10,168 bases of DNA from an uncultured Altererythrobacter sp. (GTDB lineage: Bacteria > Pseudomonadota > Alphaproteobacteria > Sphingomonadales > Sphingomonadaceae), in the NCBI GenBank assembly GCA_946885545.1, contig CAMPGP010000056.1, forward strand, positions 1 to 10,168. The letters run 5' to 3'. Numbering within the stretch: the first letter of the stretch is position 1; every line of letters begins with the position of its first letter. The notes under the pieces were generated by a model. It did not search any database. It was not told the DNA's origin and was given only the letters and a program-made list of their open reading frames with translations. Below are positions 5,729 to 10,168 of the stretch, piece by piece. The translations under genes were made by a program, and so were the position numbers.

Positions 5729-7242
5729 AGGCAGGCTTCGAGGTAAGCCTGATCGAACCCGAACTGGCGCGCCTTCTCGAGCGTGTAGGGGCGCAGACCG
5801 CTGGAGCGAAACTCGCCCAGGATCTTCCCGTCCTCGCTCTCGTCGAGATACTCGAACTTGAACAGTTCCTGGGTGACGATCACGTCGCCTTCCATCCCGA
5901 TCACCTCGGTAACGTTCGTCGTGCGGCGCGAACCATCGCGCAGACGCTTGACCTGGACGATCAAGTCGACCGATTCGGCGATCTGGCGGCTGATGGCTTC
6001 CTTGGGGATCTTGATGTCGCCCATCAGGATCATGTTTTCCATACGGCCGAGGCATTCGCGCGGACTGTTGGCGTGAAGCGTACACATCGAACCGTCGTGA
6101 CCGGTGTTCATCGCCGCGAGCAGGTCGAAGCACTCGGCGCCGCGGATTTCGCCCAGGATGATGCGGTCGGGGCGCATACGCAGAGCGTTCTTGACCAGGT
6201 CGCCGATGGAGATCGCGCCCTGACCTTCGAGGTTCGGCGGGCGGGTTTCGAGCGGCAGCCAATGCGGCTGTTGCAGACGAAGCTCGGCCGCGTCCTCGAT
6301 GGTGAGCACGCGCTCGCCCGGGTCGATCATCTTCGACAGCGCGTTGAGCATGGTCGTCTTGCCCGAGCCGGTGCCGCCTGAGATGACCACGTTCATCCGG
6401 CAGGCGCCGGCGATCTTGAGCGCGGTCGCCATCTTGTCGGACATCGAGCCGAATTCCTTGAGCATGTCGATCGTGATCGGCTTCTCGGAGAATTTACGAA
6501 TCGAGATGGCGGTGCCGCGCAAGCTGAGCGGTGGGACGATCACGTTGACGCGGCTGCCATCCTTGAGGCGGGCGTCGGCCAGCGGCGTGGTCTGGTCGAC
6601 GCGGCGGCCGACCTGGTTCACGATGCGCTGCGCGATCTGGAACAGGTGCTGTTCGTCGCGGAAGCGGATGCTCGCGACCTGCAGCTTGCCCTTGCGCTCG
6701 ACATAGGTCTGGTCGGGACCGTTGACCATGATGTCGGAGATGTCGGGGTCGTTGAGCAATTCCTCGAGCGGCCCGAAGCCGAGCAGCTCGTCGATCAGCA
6801 CCTTCTCCAGCGCGAATTGTTCGCGCCGGTTGAGAGTGACCTTGAGCTCGGCCAGCACCTCCATGATGATCGGGCGGAATTCTTCGGACAGTTCGTCCTT
6901 GGTCAGCGTCGCCGCGGCCTCCGGATCGACGCGCTCGAGCAGGCGGGGAAGCACCTGTTCCTTGATCTTGTGGACGCTCGCCTCGAAACCGCCGACTTCG
7001 GTCTGCTGGTGGACCGCATTGGCTCGATCCGCGAGCCGGGTCATCGCGTCGGCCTTGTTGGGTGCGCCGGCATCGGGAAGAGGAGCAGCGTTTTCGCCGG
7101 GGAGCGGGGGGAACTGGTCACCGCCGGTCTCGGGAGCGCGCCGCGTGGCGTCGCCGCCCTTCATCGGCCGCGCCACACCGAACGAGGGTCGCGCGCCGGG
7201 CGCCATGCCGCCTGGCCCGTTCTTCCGTCCGAATGCGCTCAT
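5725..7242 (-). CDS. cpaF: CpaF/TadA family type II/IV secretion ATPase (Tad pilus)
   Basis: The 505-residue cytoplasmic ATPase belongs to the CpaF/TadA branch that powers assembly of Flp/Tad pili. An N-terminal stretch (about 1-80) is rich in Gly, Pro and Ala and probably disordered. A helical region with LLGFGPLEELLNDPDISDIMVNG (153-175) leads into the RecA-like core. Visible motifs are Walker A GGTGSGKT (289-296), the Asp box TIEDAAEL (314-321), Walker B IILGEIRG (361-368) and the His box TGHDGSMCTLHAN (380-392). The start at 7242 is supported by GGGGA seven bases upstream; longer in-frame readings run back into the PAP2 gene and look random. Unusually, no tadB or tadC follows: the gene ends against a convergent small ORF, and upstream lies a PAP2 enzyme rather than cpaE. 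The gene appears intact. Confidence 0.94.
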   Translation of the reverse strand: MSAFGRKNGPGGMAPGARPSFGVARPMKGGDATRRAPETGGDQFPPLPGENAAPLPDAGAPNKADAMTRLADRANAVHQQTEVGGFEASVHKIKEQVLPRLLERVDPEAAATLTKDELSEEFRPIIMEVLAELKVTLNRREQFALEKVLIDELLGFGPLEELLNDPDISDIMVNGPDQTYVERKGKLQVASIRFRDEQHLFQIAQRIVNQVGRRVDQTTPLADARLKDGSRVNVIVPPLSLRGTAISIRKFSEKPITIDMLKEFGSMSDKMATALKIAGACRMNVVISGGTGSGKTTMLNALSKMIDPGERVLTIEDAAELRLQQPHWLPLETRPPNLEGQGAISIGDLVKNALRMRPDRIILGEIRGAECFDLLAAMNTGHDGSMCTLHANSPRECLGRMENMILMGDIKIPKEAISRQIAESVDLIVQVKRLRDGSRRTTNVTEVIGMEGDVIVTQELFKFEYLDESEDGKILGEFRSSGLRPYTLEKARQFGFDQAYLEACL

Positions 7243-7348
7243 GTAACGGTCCCCGCCTGTCGTGTCGGAATGTCGCCGCCAGACTGTGTTCGGCGCGACA
7301 CCAAGTCGGCTTGGTAAATATGCTGGAAAGGTTGAAAAACTCTGAAGG
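7243..7348 (-). promoter_or_regulatory. Spacer between PAP2 gene and cpaF, possible cpaF promoter region
   Basis: This 106-base stretch is locally AT-richer than its surroundings near 7310-7345 and contains an interrupted inverted repeat CCAAG-TCGG-CTTGG at 7301-7314. I could not fit a convincing -35/-10 pair. It may carry the cpaF promoter or be an untranslated spacer in a two-gene transcript. Confidence 0.3.
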
Positions 7349-8398
7349 TCATGCCTGCGGGGGATTGTGATGTCTTGCCAGCTTGGCAGGCACGAGGCGC
7401 CGGGCAATCCGGCGGCAGGCGAACCATATGCCCGTGACCAGCACGACGGAAAGGTAGCCGTCCACCGCATAATGATAGGCAAGGTGGACCGATGCGAGTT
7501 GGATGACGACGAAGAATGCGCCGAACGCATAGCCAAGCCTGCGATCGATCTGCCATGTCGCGAGCACGTACAGCCAGCATAGCGCGACGTGCATCGACGG
7601 CATCGCAGTGATCCCTCGACCGAGGCCGGCGTCGTTGGCGCGGTACCATTCGATCAACTGCTGCTGCACTTCGAGCACCGCGATCGGATATGTCTCGTTC
7701 GCGCGATGCAAATAGGCCATCTGCTCCGCGAAATGGTCGTTCCCGAGGAGCGGACCGACAAAACACGGACCTACCGACGAAAGCAGTGTGGCGAACACGA
7801 TCCCCACGATCGACCATGTCGCGAGATACCCGAAGAAGAACGACAGCCTGAGCTGGCGATCCCGTACGTAGAACGCGAAGACTATCGGGCCGAGATAGAG
7901 CAGCAGGAACCAGGCATGGTAGAGGTTCGACGCGGCATAAGTGACCGCAGGGTGCCCCATCACCGGCTGCAGAAGGCGCCAGGGGTCGGTGCCGTGAATT
8001 GCTCGATCGAGAGCGATGAAGGTGGGATCCCAGGCGAAAGGATTGATCCGCGAGATGCTGCTCTTCGCATTAGAAAACGCGGGCATCATGATTGCGATGG
8101 CCGCGACTGGCACAGCGGCGAAGGCGCGTGTCGCCAGCGCCGTGCCGATTTCCGGCGCAAGGAGGAATTTCACCGGGCTTGGTGGGCGAGCCGTCGTCAG
8201 TCGCAAGGAAATCTCTGCAATCACGACGAGCAGACAGATGAAAAGATAGAGCCGCAGATTGCGCAGGATCCATTCGATCGCCGGCATTTCGAAGCCGGCC
8301 CGAGCCACAGCGAGCGAGCTCAAGCCGATGACTGCGAGAGCAAATCCGAGCACGAAGGTATCTTCGCGCGGGAATGCCAGTGCAGCGAGTTTCCGCAT
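7349..8398 (-). CDS. PAP2-family polytopic membrane phosphatase/transferase (Aur1-like, PF14378 type)
   Basis: From the ATG at 8398 the product has 349 residues and several membrane helices (first near 14-34 and 48-66). The catalytic signatures sit in the C-terminal half: GITAMPSMHVAL with His270, and HLAYHYAVDGY with H309-x-x-x-D313. This His...HxxxD set is that of the PAP2 superfamily. The MPSMH form and the SVGPCFVGPLLG segment (218-229) point to the PAP2_3 group that includes inositol phosphorylceramide synthase (Aur1). The 39-residue spacing of the two His equals what I recall for yeast Aur1 (H255/H294). Substrate is unknown; phosphatidic acid or lipid head-group transfer are options. 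The start is unsure: the frame stays open upstream to a TTG at 8557, no start has a strong ribosome site, and the extra 53 residues look non-conserved. It points toward cpaF. Confidence 0.82.
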   Translation of the reverse strand: MRKLAALAFPREDTFVLGFALAVIGLSSLAVARAGFEMPAIEWILRNLRLYLFICLLVVIAEISLRLTTARPPSPVKFLLAPEIGTALATRAFAAVPVAAIAIMMPAFSNAKSSISRINPFAWDPTFIALDRAIHGTDPWRLLQPVMGHPAVTYAASNLYHAWFLLLYLGPIVFAFYVRDRQLRLSFFFGYLATWSIVGIVFATLLSSVGPCFVGPLLGNDHFAEQMAYLHRANETYPIAVLEVQQQLIEWYRANDAGLGRGITAMPSMHVALCWLYVLATWQIDRRLGYAFGAFFVVIQLASVHLAYHYAVDGYLSVVLVTGIWFACRRIARRLVPAKLARHHNPPQA

Positions 8399-8565
8399 CC
8401 GGATGGACGACGCGAGGAATCCCGGACGATCGGCATCGATCCCGTCCGGGTGGTCGGTCGTCGTCGAACACCCTGCGGACGCCGGCACCGAACGCCTGCC
8501 AATCCCTTCGAACACCTTCGTCCCCCATCCCGATGCCGAGAAGGTGCTTGAATACAATCGGTTCT

Positions 8566-8581
8566 CTAACTTTTTCTTAAC
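8566..8581. promoter_or_regulatory. Possible CtrA-like binding site
   Basis: CTAA, seven bases, then TTAAC matches the alphaproteobacterial CtrA box TTAA-N7-TTAAC with one mismatch. It lies in an AT-rich patch about 170 bases before the PAP2 start, or just upstream if the TTG at 8557 were used. It is a weak, position-dependent call. Confidence 0.25.
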
Positions 8582-8792
8582 CCTGATTTGTGGGTTTCAC
8601 ACCCGCGCTATGCCCAGCGATCGACGGTCCCTGTAGCTGCCCGGGAAGGCGGTCATGCGGGGAGCTGCGGCAGGCGAACGGTGTGGCCTCGCATTGGCTT
8701 CGATGCGCGATACGGTCTTGAATTCATTGATGCCAAGCTGCCGCTGCCGTGGCGCGCGCCGCCACAAGAGCGCTCAAAGTCTTCAAATCCGA

Positions 8793-8829
8793 TTGACATG
8801 ATATCATGATATGATATCGCGATATCATA
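8793..8829 (+). promoter_or_regulatory. Promoter/operator of the RHH-PIN toxin-antitoxin operon
   Basis: A perfect -35 box TTGACA (8793-8798) leads into two adjoining palindromes: CATGATATCATG (8797-8808) and a 20-bp perfect palindrome (8810-8829, half TATGATATCG). The octamer ATGATATC occurs four times, at 8798-8805 and 8811-8818 on the plus strand and at 8800-8807 and 8821-8828 on the minus strand. The 20-bp palindrome ends at the base before the antitoxin ATG. This is the expected layout for autorepression by a ribbon-helix-helix antitoxin, alone or with its toxin. The -10 element is not clear: TATCGC at 8815 has a 16-base spacer, while the better TATGAT at 8810 is too close. Confidence 0.8.
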
Positions 8830-9201
8830 ATGACTCGAATACTCGCGGACCTACCCGAAGATGACATCAAGTGGCTCGACCGCCTGGCGGAAGAGCAGGG
8901 TAAGTCGCGTGCGGCCGTATTGCGCGAGGCGGTGAGCGCCTATCGCGGAGAAAACTCGGCCAGCTGGATCGAGCGTGGCTTCGGTGCGTGGAAGGATCGA
9001 GCGGACATCGGCGATGCAGTCGATTGGCAGCGGGAGGAGCGGGCCTCGTGGACGCGGCCGTGGGACGCCGATTACGACGCAGTCCGCGCCGAGTTTCCGG
9101 ATCTCTTCGACGCCGAAGACGACCGGGAGCACGTGCGCCACAAGGCTTGGCTTGGAAGGCGGGGCGAGGATGCGCGTGAGGGCGGACCGGTGAAGCCGTG
9201 A
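8830..9201 (+). CDS. Ribbon-helix-helix antitoxin (VapB-like)
   Basis: The 123-residue protein starts with TRILADLPEDDIKWLDRLAEEQGKSRAAVLREAVSAYR (2-39), a CopG/RHH DNA-binding fold in which the first strand contacts the operator. The middle part, WIERGFGAWKDRADIGDAVDWQREERASWTRPWDADYDAVRAEFPDLF, is acidic and aromatic and probably binds and neutralises the toxin. The tail (about 95-123) is charged and longer than I expect for this family. It forms an operon with the PIN toxin through a four-base overlap (GTGA at 9198-9201). The ATG at 8830 is the only sensible start, yet it directly abuts the palindromic operator and has no Shine-Dalgarno sequence, so the message may be leaderless. Autoregulation is inferred from the operator. 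Confidence 0.87.
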   Translation: MTRILADLPEDDIKWLDRLAEEQGKSRAAVLREAVSAYRGENSASWIERGFGAWKDRADIGDAVDWQREERASWTRPWDADYDAVRAEFPDLFDAEDDREHVRHKAWLGRRGEDAREGGPVKP

Positions 9202-9578
9202 GCGGATTCACCTTCGACAGCAATATCGTGATCGACGCCTTGCGTGGCGAGCAAGCGGCGCGCATCGAGCTGGAACGGGCGCTCGGGCGGGGAGGGCGGC
9301 TGTGGATCAGCAGGATGGTCTGGATCGAAGTGATGTCGAAAGGGTCTGGCGAAGGGCTCAGGCGCGCAGGCGACTTTCTCGGCGGATTCGCGATCGACGA
9401 AGTCGATGAGGAAATCGGTGATCGCGCGGCTTCGCTTCGCCGGGACAGGCCGACGCTCAAGGCTCCAGACGCTATCGTCCTGGCGACGGCGCTGGTGCGC
9501 GGACGAGTGTTGGTAACGCGAAATACGATGGACTTCCCTGCAGAAATGCCGGGTGTCCGCATACCTTACACGCTTTGA
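9198..9578 (+). CDS. PIN-domain ribonuclease toxin (VapC-like)
   Basis: The 126-residue protein has the PIN-domain layout of VapC toxins, metal-dependent RNases that cut specific RNAs, often tRNA or rRNA sites. The acidic metal ligands are visible: D7 in FTFDSNIVIDAL, E44 in WIEVMSKG, D91 in LKAPDAIVLATAL, and N109/D112 in VTRNTMDF. Length is typical. The RNA target cannot be deduced. GTG at 9198 overlaps the antitoxin stop (GTGA), so translation of the toxin is likely coupled to that of its antitoxin. All key residues are intact, so the toxin should be active and the pair functional. The glmS start lies only 15 bases downstream, with no terminator seen between, so read-through into glmS is possible. 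Confidence 0.9.
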   Translation: MSGFTFDSNIVIDALRGEQAARIELERALGRGGRLWISRMVWIEVMSKGSGEGLRRAGDFLGGFAIDEVDEEIGDRAASLRRDRPTLKAPDAIVLATALVRGRVLVTRNTMDFPAEMPGVRIPYTL

Positions 9579-9593
9579 AGGACTGACTGCTCT

Positions 9594-10168
9594 ATGTGCG
9601 GAATCATCGGCATCGCCGGCAAGGAATCGGTCGCGGACCGGCTGGTCGACGGCCTGAAGCGGATGGAATACCGCGGCTACGACAGCGCCGGCGTCTGCAC
9701 CGTGGACGATGGCGAACTCGTCCGCCGCCGGGCCGAGGGCAAGCTCGCCAACCTGGTCAAGGAACTCGAGCGCCATGACGCGCCGGGTACGATCGGCATC
9801 GCGCACACTCGCTGGGCAACTCACGGTGCGCCGACCGCGAACAACGCGCACCCGCACGCGACCGATCATGTCGCACTGGTTCACAACGGCATCATCGAGA
9901 ATTTCAAGCCGCTACGCGACGAGCTGCTCGCCAAGGGCCGCAAGCTGGAAAGCGAGACCGACAGCGAGGTCGTCGCGCACCTGATCTCCCAGGAGATCGA
10001 GAACGGCGCCTCGCCCGAAGACGCAGTGAAGACCGTGCTGCCGCGATTGCGCGGAGCGTTCGCACTGGCGATCGCCTTCCGCGAGCATCCCGACATTCTG
10101 ATCGGTGCGCGGCTCGGCTCGCCGCTGGTCGTCGGCTACGGCGACGGCGAGACCTACCTCGGCTCCGA
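9594..10168 (+). CDS. glmS: Glutamine--fructose-6-phosphate aminotransferase, N-terminal part (partial)
   Basis: GlmS makes glucosamine-6-phosphate from fructose-6-phosphate and glutamine, the first step to UDP-GlcNAc for peptidoglycan and lipopolysaccharide. The window holds 191 residues, about the glutaminase (class II amidotransferase) domain; the sugar isomerase domains lie beyond the right edge. After removal of Met1, Cys2 is the nucleophile (MCGIIGIAG). RGYDSAG (27-33), HTRWATHG (71-78) and HNGIIEN (97-103) are standard glutamine-binding motifs. The ATG at 9594 must be the start because Cys2 is required; AAGGA at 9578-9582 sits a little far, eleven bases upstream. No glmS ribozyme-like leader fits in the 15-base gap. 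The usual neighbour glmU is not seen in the window; instead the toxin-antitoxin pair precedes it. Confidence 0.95.
   Translation, partial: MCGIIGIAGKESVADRLVDGLKRMEYRGYDSAGVCTVDDGELVRRRAEGKLANLVKELERHDAPGTIGIAHTRWATHGAPTANNAHPHATDHVALVHNGIIENFKPLRDELLAKGRKLESETDSEVVAHLISQEIENGASPEDAVKTVLPRLRGAFALAIAFREHPDILIGARLGSPLVVGYGDGETYLGS

Larger units (their letters stand above)
8399..8829. other. Intergenic region between PAP2 gene and toxin-antitoxin operon
   Basis: These 431 bases contain no gene I can support. The left part (8399-8557) stays open in the PAP2 frame but reads as low-quality protein. An AT-rich patch at 8555-8590 holds a possible CtrA-like site. A 73-residue rightward reading from a TTG at 8588 resembles nothing. 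The last 37 bases hold the antitoxin promoter and operator. A 6-bp inverted repeat (8749-8754/8760-8765) lacks a T-tract. Confidence 0.5.

Noticed and set aside
5590..6381. 263-codon plus-strand frame opposite cpaF
   Set aside because: The cpaF reading on the other strand has all ATPase motifs here, so this frame is a shadow.
7589..8551. 320-codon plus-strand frame opposite the PAP2 gene
   Set aside because: It mirrors the PAP2 codons on the other strand, shows no domain, and is rich in charged residues with no hydrophobic core.
8749..8765. 6-bp inverted repeat GTGGCG/CGCCAC as a terminator
   Set aside because: It has no T-tract on either strand, and short GC stems of this kind are expected by chance in this composition.
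8588..8809. 73-codon reading from a TTG between the PAP2 and antitoxin genes
   Set aside because: It has no ribosome site and no recognisable motif, its composition is unlike the neighbours, and its end runs into the antitoxin operator.
8797..8829. GATATC-rich repeats considered as a CRISPR fragment or transposon end
   Set aside because: Spacing is irregular and short, there are no spacers, and the location next to an RHH antitoxin explains it as an operator.

Overview
The window is about 10.2 kb of GC-rich DNA with dense, short-spaced genes. The gene content and one stress-type promoter suggest an alphaproteobacterium, most likely of the order Sphingomonadales (Erythrobacteraceae-like). This placement is an inference from gene families and style; no rRNA or other marker gene is present.

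Left part (1-2179, + strand): the 3' end of a probable parallel beta-helix protein is translationally coupled to an exported diheme cytochrome c of the SO2930/HNE_0200 type. This is a conserved two-gene pair of unknown function. A single aspartate/glutamate racemase-family gene follows.

Central operon (2255-5180, + strand): a dGTPase-like dNTP triphosphohydrolase, a short atypical SDR (NAD(P)-binding) protein, an ABA4-like (DUF4281) membrane protein and a DUF938 methyltransferase-like protein. They overlap or lie a few bases apart, so they are probably co-transcribed. A strong hairpin at the end has its T-tract on the minus strand, so it primarily serves the facing entericidin gene.

Middle (5179-5728): a 42-residue entericidin-type lipoprotein gene on the minus strand has its own terminator and a GGAAC-N16-CGTT promoter, the signature of the alphaproteobacterial general stress sigma factor EcfG. 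Divergent from it is a small two-helix membrane ORF. Its stop codon shares a CTAG with the stop of the facing cpaF gene.

Right-centre (5725-8398, - strand): a CpaF/TadA-type secretion ATPase with no tadB/tadC downstream and no cpaE upstream, preceded by a polytopic PAP2-family (Aur1/PF14378-like) membrane enzyme.

Right part (8399-10168, + strand): an upstream region with a possible CtrA-like site and a large palindromic operator. It leads into a ribbon-helix-helix antitoxin/PIN toxin pair (VapBC-like), whose antitoxin appears to be translated without a Shine-Dalgarno sequence. The 5' part of glmS runs off the right edge.

No CRISPR array, insertion sequence, tRNA or rRNA was seen. Most genes are ordinary chromosomal ones. 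The less understood parts are the beta-helix/diheme pair, the ABA4/DUF938 operon, the racemase lacking its first catalytic residue, and the regulatory DNA of the entericidin and toxin-antitoxin genes.
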